Shown here: piece by piece, positions 1-8,592 of the stretch
How positions within the stretch are numbered: the first letter of the stretch is position 1
Layout: the number at the start of each line of letters is the position of its first letter
Assembly (NCBI GenBank): GCA_947625655.1
Contig: CANQPD010000002.1
Coordinates: 186,001 to 250,000, forward strand
DNA length: 64,000 bases
Reading direction: 5' to 3'
Source: an uncultured Dysosmobacter sp.
GTDB taxonomy: Bacteria; Bacillota; Clostridia; Oscillospirales; Oscillospiraceae
The notes under the pieces: model-generated
What the model was told of the DNA's origin: nothing
The model's database searches: none
The model's input: the letters and a program-made list of their open reading frames with translations, nothing else
Made by a program: the position numbers and the translations under genes

Positions 1-235
1 CCAGACTGTTTTCCCGCAAATACGGCTTTTTATAGAGGTCGTACCACATCTGCGCAAAGTGAGCGAAGGTCTCCTCATTGCAAATATCCACGCCGGAGTT
101 GACCAGGATCTGCGTCTTCAGAACTTTTTCGTCCAGTTCTTTCTGCGTTTTGGCCCGGAGATATTTACGCGTGCCATCCGGGAGCTGGACTGCCTTTGTG
201 AGATAGGCATACTTCTTTTTCTGCTTTTCTGCCAT
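1..235 (-). CDS. Tyrosine site-specific recombinase (integrase), N-terminal part, cut by the window edge
   Basis: The reverse strand from an ATG at 235 encodes a lysine-rich start (MAEKQKKKYAYLTKAV), then the Arm-binding-like part (LPDGTRKYLRAKTQKELDEK) and the beginning of the SAM-like core-binding domain (FAHFAQMWYDLYKKPYLREN). This is the layout of Tn916-type integrases, which excise and integrate conjugative elements. The catalytic domain lies outside the window. The start is supported by GGAG about 6 bases upstream. It lies downstream of an excisionase-like gene, the usual xis-int order at an element end. Confidence 0.85.
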   Translation of the reverse strand, partial: MAEKQKKKYAYLTKAVQLPDGTRKYLRAKTQKELDEKVLKTQILVNSGVDICNEETFAHFAQMWYDLYKKPYLRENSL

Positions 236-360
236 GCGGCATTCTCCTTTCAATAATGCCTTGTGATACAGTATCCCAATTATACCGTTGGCACAAGTGG
301 TCTGTGAGAAATTTTTTTATTTCCAGACGCCGCTAAAATGCCGCTGTGTTCCGTCCGCGG

Positions 361-630
361 CTATTCAATTTTCCATTGTTTTGCCGGCACCATTTTATGA
401 CACGCCTCCTGCGTCCTCGTATCGCCCGTAAGATAACCTTCCAGCGCCTCCAAGGTGACGAGGCACTTCTTCCCCACGCGAACGCTCGGAACGGCTCCTG
501 TGCGCAGCAATGTGCGAATTGCGGTCTCTGTCAAGCTGGTTTTCGGATCTTTTTCGCGGAAGTAAGCCGCCGCTTCCCGGATCGTGCGGGTATGTTGTAG
601 CGCGACAATTTTTTTGCGAAACTCGGACAG
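361..630 (-). CDS. Excisionase-like helix-turn-helix protein with no ordinary start codon
   Basis: The reverse strand is open from a TAG near 658 to the TAG at 361. It encodes a short DNA-binding protein with core TIREAAAYFREKDPKTSLTE followed by a segment ending in VRVGKKCLVTLEALEGYLTG. This resembles the winged-helix excisionase or HTH_17 type that sits upstream of Tn916-type integrases and sets the direction of recombination. There is no in-frame ATG, GTG or TTG upstream of the conserved part; CTG at 628-630 or ATT at 631-633 are the only candidates. The gene may therefore use a rare start or have lost its 5' end. The adjacent integrase gene supports the assignment. Confidence 0.6.
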   Translation of the reverse strand: MSEFRKKIVALQHTRTIREAAAYFREKDPKTSLTETAIRTLLRTGAVPSVRVGKKCLVTLEALEGYLTGDTRTQEACHKMVPAKQWKIE

Positions 631-747
631 AATTTTTGAGAAAAAAATAGCCCGGTTCTAAGAAGTAAATCCGAAACCCGCTCACTTGCATCGACGGCCC
701 CCAAAATGGAGGGAGCCGCCCATGTAAAGGGGCGGGTTTTAGCTTGG

Positions 748-784
748 GGAGGAGCGGCCTTTGCCGCCCCTCCTTTAGCTTTTT
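748..784 (+). terminator. GC-rich hairpin with T-rich tail
   Basis: An 11-base arm at 748-758 pairs with 763-773 (one mismatch), followed by a T-rich stretch ending in TTTTT at 780-784. A smaller stem (716-721 with 730-735) lies just before it. On the plus strand this looks like an intrinsic terminator, but no plus-strand gene precedes it. It may belong to the mobile element rather than to a local gene. Confidence 0.4.
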
Positions 785-800
785 ACCCCTGGGGTAGTAG

Positions 801-1088
801 TTACCCCTCCGTAGCCTCTCCGGCGTCCTCTGCGGCCTCCTGGGCCGCTACAGGCTCGGTATATTCAGACCAGCCATAGACACCGGGCTCCCAGACGTTG
901 GAGCCCACGTCGGAGACCCGCTTCTTTTCGTTGTGGGTCACCTTGTCGCCATTTGCATAGGGGAAATTGAGTTTAGCCACCTGCCGGACGGAATGCATGA
1001 AGTCGAGCGTTCCAGTCCGCCAGAAAACGCTGTGCTCGCAAATGTTACCCTTTTGCCGCTGGAAACGGCAGTTGAAGTGTTTTTCCAA
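801..1088 (-). CDS. Small mobile-element protein of unknown function, possibly 5'-truncated
   Basis: This encodes about 95 residues with a TTG start at 1088, a block rich in C, R and H (HFNCRFQRQKGNICEH), then DFMHSVRQVAKLNFPYANGD and a C-terminal acidic tail rich in A and E. I do not know its function. Its place next to excisionase and integrase genes suggests element cargo. The frame opens only at a TGA just upstream, and the N-terminus overlaps the last 44 bases of the Ldh2-type dehydrogenase. The 5' end may therefore have been lost where element DNA joins the catabolic operon. FMHSVRQ offers an internal ATG alternative start. Confidence 0.55.
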   Translation of the reverse strand: MEKHFNCRFQRQKGNICEHSVFWRTGTLDFMHSVRQVAKLNFPYANGDKVTHNEKKRVSDVGSNVWEPGVYGWSEYTEPVAAQEAAEDAGEATEG

Positions 1089-2094
1089 GCATTGTCAGTT
1101 CCTGTACAACAGGCTCGGAAAGCTGGACGCCTATTTGCTGAGCTTCCTGAAATTGACGGGCTTCAAGTTCACCAGGGACATAAATTTCCGAAACCTGACA
1201 GTTTTTCGGAGACGCCTTGATCTCTGTCAGCAGCTGCGCTGCGGAGCGTTCAAAATCCTGCGGCTCCATAATATGGCTGATATCAATAGCACCCAGCACA
1301 AATCCTGTATCCTGTGTTCGGGTGAAATCGTACATACTGCCCATCTCTGTGCTTTTGGCAGCATTTGCGAGGCAAACGCACAACAGTTCGATCATCAGCG
1401 CGATTCCATAGCCCTTGGCCCCTCCAAAGGATGTCAGGCTGCCGCCGTCCAGAACCGCGGCGGGATTTGTCGTAGGTTCGCCGGAGCTGTCAAGGCCCCA
1501 GCCCATCGGAATATGACGGCCCTTCTGCCGCGCGAGAATGATTTTGCCCTGTGCCACCAGGCTGGTCGCCATATCCAGCACAAACGGTTCTCGGCCATCC
1601 ACCGGAATCGTAATGGAGAGAGGATTCGTCCCCAGCATGGGCCGGGCTCCGCCAAAGGGCGCCACGCTCTTAAAAGCGTTGGACACGGCAAATCCGATCA
1701 TATGGCATTCGGCGGCATACCTGGTGAAGTAGGCTGAATATCCAAAGTGGTTGCAGTTTCGCACCGCACCCACGCATACCCCTTTTTCCCGGGCGCGTTC
1801 CACGCACAGTTCCATCGCCCTTTGCGCTGCACAGGCGCCCATGCCGTTTTGCCCGTCTATGGCCAGCAGCGCGCCGCCGTCCTTCGTGATTTCAGGGACT
1901 ACGCCTACGCGGATCAGCTTTCGCTGTATCCGCTCCACATAGGTGGGCATTCGCATCAGACCGTGCGAGTGCAGCCCCCGCATATCCGCGTACACCAGGC
2001 TCTGACTGAAATCCTGCGCCTCCTTCCGTTCCATACCTAATACCCGTCCGACGCCTGCGGCAAATGCGATCAGTTCCTCTGAACGGTAATACAT
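1045..2094 (-). CDS. Malate/L-lactate dehydrogenase (Ldh2/YlbC) family oxidoreductase
   Basis: A 349-residue NAD(P)-dependent 2-hydroxyacid dehydrogenase of the Ldh_2 family, which is unrelated to classical Rossmann dehydrogenases. Family signatures are visible: RGLHSHGLMRMPTYVER near residues 40-55 (catalytic His), NCNHFGYSAYF, TNPLSITIPV, and the C-terminal GGAKGYGIALMIELL. Length is normal. GGAGGG precedes the ATG by five bases. It is the last gene of the minus-strand operon with a DHDPS-type aldolase and a TTT transporter, so it probably oxidises or reduces the imported hydroxy-acid or its cleavage product. Relatives act on malate, lactate, ureidoglycolate, sulfolactate or 2,3-diketogulonate, and I cannot choose among them. 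Confidence 0.9.
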   Translation of the reverse strand: MYYRSEELIAFAAGVGRVLGMERKEAQDFSQSLVYADMRGLHSHGLMRMPTYVERIQRKLIRVGVVPEITKDGGALLAIDGQNGMGACAAQRAMELCVERAREKGVCVGAVRNCNHFGYSAYFTRYAAECHMIGFAVSNAFKSVAPFGGARPMLGTNPLSITIPVDGREPFVLDMATSLVAQGKIILARQKGRHIPMGWGLDSSGEPTTNPAAVLDGGSLTSFGGAKGYGIALMIELLCVCLANAAKSTEMGSMYDFTRTQDTGFVLGAIDISHIMEPQDFERSAAQLLTEIKASPKNCQVSEIYVPGELEARQFQEAQQIGVQLSEPVVQELTMLGKTLQLPFPAAKG

Positions 2095-2214
2095 AACAGC
2101 CCTCCATTTTCTCGTCGGTATTTTCCGGGAAAAAGGGTCCGCCGCTGCTTTTGTCAGGAGCAGCAGTGGACCCTTGTCCGTTTCAAACGCAGTCGCAGAC
2201 AGGGATTCTTCTGC

Positions 2215-3147
2215 TTAGTTCAACCTTGTCCGCAAGGCTTGGGACTTCGCGTCGATCTCTGCTACTTTCATTCGGATCGCATCCTTTTCGCCATCGAGAA
2301 TTGGGTCCTGTGGGGCAATGACTCTGTCACTGGTGAACCCGCGGAGCGAAACTGCATATTTGGTGGCGGCAGTGGCGTTTTTCGTCATTCCCAGGATCTT
2401 GGAGGATTCCCGAATCAGGTCATTGTATGCCATAGCGCGTTCAAAATCCCTGTCGGCCGCCGCCTCATAGGCGCTGGCAAACAGTTCCGGAAAGCATACA
2501 GACAGGGCAGGGACAAATCCGTCGGCTCCCAGTAGCAGGGATGTGATAGCGTGGGGCGTGATGCCCTGCAATACGCAAAAATCCGTGTCCCGGTAGTGGG
2601 AGAGCACCTGCTGGAAATCTGTAAAAGCGCCGGAACTGTCCTTGTATGCCACCACCCGCTTATCCAGTTCCGTGATTTTGATGACTGTGGCCGCATCCAC
2701 CTTGGTTCCCACAAAGGGTGGGATATTATAGAGAGCCAAATCGATAGAGGTGGCTTTTAAAATCTCCTCGAAGTGCCGGACGGTTTCATCCTGGGACGTA
2801 TGCCGATCATAGAAGACCGGCGTTACCACTGCGCAAGAACCGCCCATCTGCTCCAGGGCTTTGATATTTTCGATCACCCGTTTTGTGCTGGTGTCCATTA
2901 CGCCGCACATCACAGGAACACGTCCATGCACCTGATCCAGAGCGATTTGGATGGCGTGATTGCGCTCCTTCTGCGTCAGGGCCATCGTGTCGCCGTTGGT
3001 CCCGGCCACAAACAATCCGTGCAGCCCGCCCTCCAGACAATAGTCGATGATGCTGCGAAAACCGGCCTCATCCACGGTTTCGTCGCTGTTTACAGGTGTG
3101 ATGATGGGCGGAATCACGCCGTGATATTTCTTAGCCATATGTTCCAT
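2215..3147 (-). CDS. Dihydrodipicolinate synthase / N-acetylneuraminate lyase family aldolase
   Basis: A 310-residue class I aldolase of the DHDPS/NAL superfamily. Visible motifs are the pyruvate-binding GTNGDTMALTQKER, the YNIPPF tyrosine motif, and VVAYKDSSG carrying the Schiff-base lysine. The start at 3147 is chosen because GAGGAG lies a few bases upstream; a second ATG follows at 3138. The gene overlaps the end of tctA by 17 bases, which indicates translational coupling. In a sugar-acid operon rather than a lysine operon it more likely catalyses aldol cleavage or dehydration of a 2-keto-3-deoxy acid than DHDPS chemistry. That function is inferred from context. Confidence 0.88.
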   Translation of the reverse strand: MEHMAKKYHGVIPPIITPVNSDETVDEAGFRSIIDYCLEGGLHGLFVAGTNGDTMALTQKERNHAIQIALDQVHGRVPVMCGVMDTSTKRVIENIKALEQMGGSCAVVTPVFYDRHTSQDETVRHFEEILKATSIDLALYNIPPFVGTKVDAATVIKITELDKRVVAYKDSSGAFTDFQQVLSHYRDTDFCVLQGITPHAITSLLLGADGFVPALSVCFPELFASAYEAAADRDFERAMAYNDLIRESSKILGMTKNATAATKYAVSLRGFTSDRVIAPQDPILDGEKDAIRMKVAEIDAKSQALRTRLN

Positions 3148-4642
3148 GCTCCTCGTTTTTCGTTTTCTTGCGCTCTTTCGCACGTTTGATGGACGGAACC
3201 GCTACCATCAGAACAGCCACCGCCAGCAGGCCCAATGCGATTGGCCGGGTAAATAGTTCGCCCACATTGCCATTGGCTCCGATCATTGCCGTGCGGAAAT
3301 TGGATTCGATAATGCTGCCCAGCACATATCCCAGCACGATGGGGGGAAGTGAAAAACCGCAGTGTACCAGAATATAAGCGGCGATCCCGATGACGAACAG
3401 GACCCAGGTATCGAACAGGCGGTTGTTCACTGTGTAGGTTCCCACCATGCACATCAGCAACAGGAAGGGAAACATATACCGCATCGGCACGCTAAGCAGG
3501 CGAATAAACACCTTCATCAGCAGCATCATCAAGATAAACATGGCGATATTTGACAGGATATATGTCACAAACATCACGCCCACGATCTCCCGGTTGGTGG
3601 AGAACAGCAGCGGGCCGGGCTGCATGCCGTGGACCACCAGCCCGCCCAACAAAATGGCGGTGACGGTATCGCCGGGGATCCCCATTGTCATCATGGGGAT
3701 CAGGGCGCCGCCGCAGACGGCGTTATTTGCAGCCTCCGAGGCGATGACGCCCTCTTCGCAGCCGGTGCCGAATTTCTCCGGATGCTTGGAAATCTGGCGG
3801 GCCTCGTTATAGGCCAGCAGGGAGGCTGTGCTCTGTCCGACGCCGGGTAAAATACCGATGACCGTACCGATGACGGCGGACAGCAGGTAAGTGGGGACAA
3901 ATGGGGTAAAGTGCTCCTTTTTCGGCAGCACACGCATTCCCTTCAAGGAGAGAATATTGTATTTCTGCCGCAGGGAACTCAACTGGGTCAAGATCTCGGC
4001 AAAGGCGAACAGACCCATCAGAACCGGGAGATTGCTCAATCCGGCGTCCATCTGCCAGATGCCGAAAGTAAAGCGTGAGACACCGGAGACCGGGTCCATT
4101 CCGACGGAGGCAATCAGAAGGCCGATGATCGCACCGATAAAGCCCTTCACCAAGTCCTGGGAGCAGAGACTCACGACCACTGCCAGACCCATGATGCCCA
4201 TGGTGAAATACTCCCACGGGCCAAATACCAGCGCTACCTTGGCCAACTGCGGGGCAATGAGGATCAATGCGACCGCGCTGAACAGACCGCCCAGCAAAGA
4301 GGCGAACACGCCGATGGCCAGCGCCTCGCCCTGCCTTCCCTGCTTCGCCATAGGCGCGCCGTCAAAGCATGTCACAAGGGATGCCGGAGACCCCGGGATA
4401 TTCAAAAGGATCGCGGAGGTCAAGCCCCCGGAAATGCCGCCCACATACAGCGCGATCAGTAGCAGGATGCCCTCCTGCGGAAGCATGCCATAGGTGAAAG
4501 GCAGTGCCAGGGACACTGCCAGCGCAGCGGTCAGGCCAGGAATCGCTCCAAAGACGATCCCGAAGAAAACACCCAGAAACATCAGCGCCAGCACCAAGGG
4601 GTTGTCAAGAAAATATTGGATTCCTGCAGCTAATGTGCTCAT
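3131..4642 (-). CDS. tctA: Tripartite tricarboxylate transporter large permease TctA
   Basis: A 503-residue, very hydrophobic protein with the TctA signatures GIVFGAIPGLTAALAVSLAL near the N-terminus, YVGGISGGLTSAILLNIPGS around residue 75, and a second internal half with GVGQSTASLLAYNE and MGIPGDTVTAILLGG. It is the large membrane subunit of a TTT system, which imports carboxylates using a secreted binding protein and a cation gradient. The start at 4642 follows a GGAGAAAGTGAG stretch. Here tctC lies upstream and the aldolase gene downstream, and tctB is separated from tctC by a dehydrogenase gene, an unusual order for these systems. Confidence 0.95.
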   Translation of the reverse strand: MSTLAAGIQYFLDNPLVLALMFLGVFFGIVFGAIPGLTAALAVSLALPFTYGMLPQEGILLLIALYVGGISGGLTSAILLNIPGSPASLVTCFDGAPMAKQGRQGEALAIGVFASLLGGLFSAVALILIAPQLAKVALVFGPWEYFTMGIMGLAVVVSLCSQDLVKGFIGAIIGLLIASVGMDPVSGVSRFTFGIWQMDAGLSNLPVLMGLFAFAEILTQLSSLRQKYNILSLKGMRVLPKKEHFTPFVPTYLLSAVIGTVIGILPGVGQSTASLLAYNEARQISKHPEKFGTGCEEGVIASEAANNAVCGGALIPMMTMGIPGDTVTAILLGGLVVHGMQPGPLLFSTNREIVGVMFVTYILSNIAMFILMMLLMKVFIRLLSVPMRYMFPFLLLMCMVGTYTVNNRLFDTWVLFVIGIAAYILVHCGFSLPPIVLGYVLGSIIESNFRTAMIGANGNVGELFTRPIALGLLAVAVLMVAVPSIKRAKERKKTKNEEHGTYG

Positions 4643-4710
4643 ATCGTTCTCACTTTCTCCGGTCTCAGGCAAAAGCGGCTCCGCCTGAGACCGGGCGCGT
4701 TTATCAGAGA

Positions 4711-5715
4711 TCAGTCCAGAACGCTCATGGCATTCTCAATTTTAGGCCGGGTCTCCTCAATGATATCGCGGATCTGGCCGGGATCCAGGAACTCGCACTC
4801 ATAGCCCAACTCCGCCATTGAGGCCTTAAAAGCATCGGTGTCATAAACTTCCTTGATCTTTGCAGTCAGATACTCGGTAATCTCCTGAGGAAGTTCGGGC
4901 GGCGCAAAGAATCCGCGATGATTGCCCATGATGGCGTCATAACCCAGTTCCACGGTGGTGGGGACCTCCGTGAAGTTTTCAATGGTAGAGCGGTTTTCCG
5001 AGCAGACAGCCACACATACCATCTCGCCGGAGTCCACCAGCGCCTTTACTTCGGACACCTGGCCCAGCAGAACGTCGGCGTTGCCGCCCAGGACGGCCGT
5101 CTTGGACTTGGAAGCGCTGTCATAGGGGACATAGGTAACGTCGATACCGGCGGCCTCCCAGATCATGGCGGAGGTCAGGTGGTTATTGCTCTTGGTGCCA
5201 ACCGACGCCCACTTAATCTCGCCCGGATGCTCCTTTGCATAGCTGACAATCTCCTCCAGAGATTTGAACCTACCATTGGCCGCCACAGAGACCGCCATAG
5301 GGTCCCAGGCCACTGTGGCGATGGGAGTCAGCTCAGTATCCAGGGCCTCGGAATAGGTACCGGTCGTCACATAGGTGACCAGGGCCTCCGCCTGATGCAC
5401 CAGCAACGTATAGCCGTCGGCATCGCTGTGGTAGACCTCCATGGAGCCGGTTCCGGCGCTGGCCCCCTCAATATTCGTCACATAGGTAGACACGCCCAGA
5501 TCCAGCGCTCCCACGACTGCGCGGGCCATCACGTCCGTGCCGCCGCCGGCACCATAGGGAACGACGAAGTTGATGCTGCGGGTGGGATAGTCCAACTGCG
5601 CGGTCTCCTGCTCTGGAGCCGGGTCTGTCTGTTCGGCGGTCTTGTCACCGCAGCCAACGGCACAGGTCAGCAGCAGGGTCAGAGACAGCAATAAGCCAAA
5701 TACTCGTTTCATCAT
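4711..5715 (-). CDS. tctC: TTT transporter substrate-binding lipoprotein TctC (Bug family)
   Basis: A 334-residue exported solute-binding protein. It has a short positive N-terminus, a hydrophobic core and a lipobox ending AVGC, so it is predicted to be anchored outside the membrane as a lipoprotein. After the signal comes the Bug-type block YPTRSINFVVPYGAGGGTD, which contacts carboxylate ligands through main-chain atoms and water in characterised homologues. The start is the first of two adjacent ATGs, preceded by AAAGGAA. It sits in the operon with tctA and tctB and would define the substrate of this transporter. The ligand is unknown. Confidence 0.93.
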   Translation of the reverse strand: MMKRVFGLLLSLTLLLTCAVGCGDKTAEQTDPAPEQETAQLDYPTRSINFVVPYGAGGGTDVMARAVVGALDLGVSTYVTNIEGASAGTGSMEVYHSDADGYTLLVHQAEALVTYVTTGTYSEALDTELTPIATVAWDPMAVSVAANGRFKSLEEIVSYAKEHPGEIKWASVGTKSNNHLTSAMIWEAAGIDVTYVPYDSASKSKTAVLGGNADVLLGQVSEVKALVDSGEMVCVAVCSENRSTIENFTEVPTTVELGYDAIMGNHRGFFAPPELPQEITEYLTAKIKEVYDTDAFKASMAELGYECEFLDPGQIRDIIEETRPKIENAMSVLD

Positions 5716-5757
5716 GATCGTTCCTTTCTTTTTTGTGTAAATTATCTCCATGTGCTC

Positions 5758-6672
5758 TCACACATTTTGAATGATATTTTCCGCGGCGATCATACTCATC
5801 CTTGTCATGGCATCCTTGGAAAAGGCCCCCAGGTGCGGCGTCACCACTACATTGTCCAGTTGAAACAAGGGAAGGTCCTTTGCCGGCTCCACAGCAAAGG
5901 CGTCCAGCGCCGCGCCCCGGATCACGCCAGTGGTCAGCGCGGTATACAGGGCCGCCTCGTCCACGATGCTGCCCCGGGCCGCGTTGATCAGGATGGCGCT
6001 GGGCTTCATCATCCGAAGCTGCTCCATGGCGATCATATTCCGCGTCTCCTCCGTCAGCGCAGCATGAATTGAAATGAAGTCAGACTCCCGGTAGATGTCC
6101 TCCAAAGACACACGTTCAATGCTGTGCTCTGCTGCAAAAGCCTCGTCCCAAAACACATCGTACGCAAGCACCCGCATGTGGAAACCCTTTGCCCGCAGCG
6201 CCATGCCCCGGCCAATGGCACCTAGGCCGATGATGCCGAGTGTCGTGCCCCAAACGCTCTCCCCCGCGATGCGGGGCCACTGGCCGCCGCGCAGGGCACG
6301 ATCGCCCCAGGTGATGCCCCTGGCCGCGTCCAGCATGAGACCAAAGGTGAAATCCGCCACAGCGTTGCTGTTGGCCCCCGGCGTGTTTTTGACCACGATC
6401 CCCCGCCCCTCCGCCGCCTTGACATCGATGTTGTCGATGCCGACGCCATGCTTGGAGATGACCTTCAGCTTTTTGCCGGTTTTGATGATTTCCGCATCGG
6501 CAGGCTCCACGCCAACCAGCAGCGCGTCCATATCCGGAATATGCGCCAGGATCTGTTCCCGCGTGGCTCCCTTGATCCAGGTGACGGCAAAGCCCGCCTC
6601 CCGAAGCATCTCCATGGGCCGGGGGGAATACATGCCAAAGCTGGCATTTGTGATAAGCACGTTCTTATCCAT
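5758..6672 (-). CDS. D-isomer-specific 2-hydroxyacid dehydrogenase
   Basis: A 304-residue enzyme with the Rossmann motif LGIIGLGAIGRGMA and the family's catalytic blocks: NAARGSIVDEAAL (Arg), FAVEPAKDLP (Glu) and TPHLGAFSKDA (His). The fold matches SerA/GyaR relatives that reduce 2-keto acids with NAD(P)H. The open frame runs further upstream, but AAAGGAGGCAGCT directly before the ATG at 6672 fixes the start. It is inserted between tctB and tctC of the same operon, so it probably acts on the transported acid or the keto acid made from it. Phosphoglycerate dehydrogenase activity is unlikely because there is no ACT or regulatory domain. Confidence 0.93.
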   Translation of the reverse strand: MDKNVLITNASFGMYSPRPMEMLREAGFAVTWIKGATREQILAHIPDMDALLVGVEPADAEIIKTGKKLKVISKHGVGIDNIDVKAAEGRGIVVKNTPGANSNAVADFTFGLMLDAARGITWGDRALRGGQWPRIAGESVWGTTLGIIGLGAIGRGMALRAKGFHMRVLAYDVFWDEAFAAEHSIERVSLEDIYRESDFISIHAALTEETRNMIAMEQLRMMKPSAILINAARGSIVDEAALYTALTTGVIRGAALDAFAVEPAKDLPLFQLDNVVVTPHLGAFSKDAMTRMSMIAAENIIQNV

Positions 6673-6683
6673 AGCTGCCTCCT

Positions 6684-7175
6684 TTAAAATAGTTTCCACA
6701 CAGGCAGATTGACGGACAGCAGCTGCCTGAACACAAACTCTGTTGCAGCTGTGCAGACAACGGAGAACACCGCGTACACTGCCAGGTGTTTTACCAGCGC
6801 CATCCCTTTGGGGATATCCTCCAATACATAGAGGTTGTATACGGTCGTAACGATCATCATAAAGACCAGCGTCGCCACCAGAAATCCGACATAGGGGACT
6901 GCCAGCAGATATACCGCAAATACGGCGATGGTAAATATCTGAAGGGGCCCCCACAGCTTCGGCAGCACTTCCTGCGGGCGGTTTTTCAGGGCCCGGTACA
7001 GCAGGACAACGGAGAGCGCCAGCAAAATACCCAGCCAAAGGCGCAGATATACGTCTGGCTTGGCTGCCGACACCTTGATAATATCTGTTTTCATGGTTCC
7101 GCAGTAGATGAAATTGACCAGGCTGAACGCGATCAGGAACAAGGATAGAAGCAATTCTCTTTTCCACTTGACCAT
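6684..7175 (-). CDS. tctB: TTT transporter small membrane subunit TctB
   Basis: A 163-residue protein with four predicted membrane segments in the TctB arrangement: a first segment LLLSLFLIAFSLVNFIYC, a periplasmic loop containing KPDVYLRLW, and two closely spaced hydrophobic stretches near the C-terminus. It partners TctA and the binding protein encoded downstream. It is only 24 bases downstream of the AraC-type regulator and about a dozen bases upstream of the 2-hydroxyacid dehydrogenase, consistent with one transcript. Confidence 0.88.
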   Translation of the reverse strand: MVKWKRELLLSLFLIAFSLVNFIYCGTMKTDIIKVSAAKPDVYLRLWLGILLALSVVLLYRALKNRPQEVLPKLWGPLQIFTIAVFAVYLLAVPYVGFLVATLVFMMIVTTVYNLYVLEDIPKGMALVKHLAVYAVFSVVCTAATEFVFRQLLSVNLPVWKLF

Positions 7176-7199
7176 TTTTAAGCACCTCTTTCTATGATT

Positions 7200-8111
7200 T
7201 TACAAGTAATGCTCGCCATCCCAGGATTTTGTGTGGTACTCGAATTCACCCGTAGGCGGAAAGCGCTGGTCTCCACTTACATTGACCGCCAATTGAACGC
7301 GGACACGCTCATTGAATCGGGTCGGCGGGATTCCCACCATCGCCTTAAATTTTTTGCTGAAATGGTGCACACTGCTAAAGCCTAATTCCCGGGATACATC
7401 TGTCACGCTCCTGCCAGCTGTCAGCATCTCTTTTGCGGCCTCTATTTCCCGCTCCGCAATATACTGGCTCAGGGGATAGGAAAATTTTTCTTTAAACAGA
7501 CTGGAAAAATAACCGCTCTCGTAGCCGAAATGCGTTGCCACGCTCCGTACGGAGAGCGCCTCTCCAATATGATCCTCGATATATCCGGTGACCGCAGACA
7601 GCCATTTGTCCTTACCGTTATAGACCAATTGCCTGTACCGGTAGTCGGAGGATATCATATTTTCCTGCGTGTTGCTCCGCCGCAAAATCGCAAGCATCAG
7701 AAACAAAAGCCTTGCATTAATGATATCCTCAAAATACATATCCTGCTTTAAAGCCTCGTCCAGAATGTCCCGCATGGCTTGCGCTGCGGTCAGGTCGTTT
7801 CGGCAGATCAGGAAAGGGGACCGGGAAAGGATCTGGTAAAGGTCCTGATCGCAGTGGAATTTTGCTTCAATACTCAAAAAGCCGTCCCGAATATAAAAGG
7901 CGTGTTCAATATGAGGTGCAATCAGCAAAGCATCGTCTTTCTGAATGGTAAGGTATTCTCCATTCGCATAGGCGATAGCCGCGCCGTCCATGCAATAGAG
8001 GAAATGAAAAATTTCGTGGGTATGCCGTTCGATCCTTGACATGGCCGGTTTGGCCTCGCGAACGATCCGGTTCGCGCGTACCCAGTGTCCTTTCATTTTT
8101 ATCACCAACAC
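7200..8111 (-). CDS. AraC/XylS-family transcriptional regulator with cupin sensor
   Basis: About 303 residues. The N-terminal half reads as a cupin ligand-binding domain (HTHEIFHFLYCMDG, then PHIEHAFYI). The last 100 residues contain two helix-turn-helix units, including ALSVRSVATHFGYESGYFSS and SVTDVSRELGFSSVHHFSKK. It is the first gene of the minus-strand TTT operon, so it probably senses the imported acid and controls its own operon. The start is uncertain: GTG at 8111 or 8105, or ATG at 8096, all lie downstream of a GGCGGGGAA stretch. Confidence 0.92.
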   Translation of the reverse strand: MLVIKMKGHWVRANRIVREAKPAMSRIERHTHEIFHFLYCMDGAAIAYANGEYLTIQKDDALLIAPHIEHAFYIRDGFLSIEAKFHCDQDLYQILSRSPFLICRNDLTAAQAMRDILDEALKQDMYFEDIINARLLFLMLAILRRSNTQENMISSDYRYRQLVYNGKDKWLSAVTGYIEDHIGEALSVRSVATHFGYESGYFSSLFKEKFSYPLSQYIAEREIEAAKEMLTAGRSVTDVSRELGFSSVHHFSKKFKAMVGIPPTRFNERVRVQLAVNVSGDQRFPPTGEFEYHTKSWDGEHYL

Positions 8112-8463
8112 TTCCCCGCCATCCTAGATTCGTTGCTGTGCTTTCATTTTATAGTGGATGGCGTATTTTTGTATTTGCAAAAACAACGAAAGAATTTGTC
8201 TTTTTGAATCTATTTTACAGGATGTCCTCATGTATCGGCCAATATTTTGGGCAATTATTACAAGGCTTTTTTCGACCGTATCAGTGGTCGCTTAACATTC
8301 ATGGGTAAGAATCGTTCAGAAGTAAAGCTTTACACGGCGCCCATCGGCGCTGTGCTCTGCGGCGGCGTTTAAGGAGTGCAGAACCGCCCTGTAAATGGGA
8401 ACAAATCTTTTTTGAAAAATTTATTTATCATATATTTTATTGCTCGGTGCCGTGACATGAAAA

Positions 8464-8490
8464 AAACGGCGAGGAAATTCCTCGCCGTTT
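8464..8490 (-). terminator. Intrinsic terminator of the ATPase gene
   Basis: Thirteen-base arms (AAACGGCGAGGAA and its complement) form a perfect dyad. On the minus strand it is followed by six T residues, so it ends transcription from the DUF4143 ATPase gene just upstream. The rest of the gap between 8112 and 8592 holds no convincing gene; it is AT-rich and probably carries the promoter of the AraC-type regulator. Confidence 0.85.
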
Positions 8491-8592
8491 GATAGGCCAG
8501 CGCCTTTCGGCCGGCCGCAATTATCATCATGATAGCTGCTGAACTGTCAGCAAAAGTCCTATGGTGCATCTGTTCAAAATGCTTCGTATTTT

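Noticed and set aside
8369..8569. A 66-codon minus-strand frame
   Set aside because: It contains the terminator hairpin of the ATPase gene and has no ribosome binding site.
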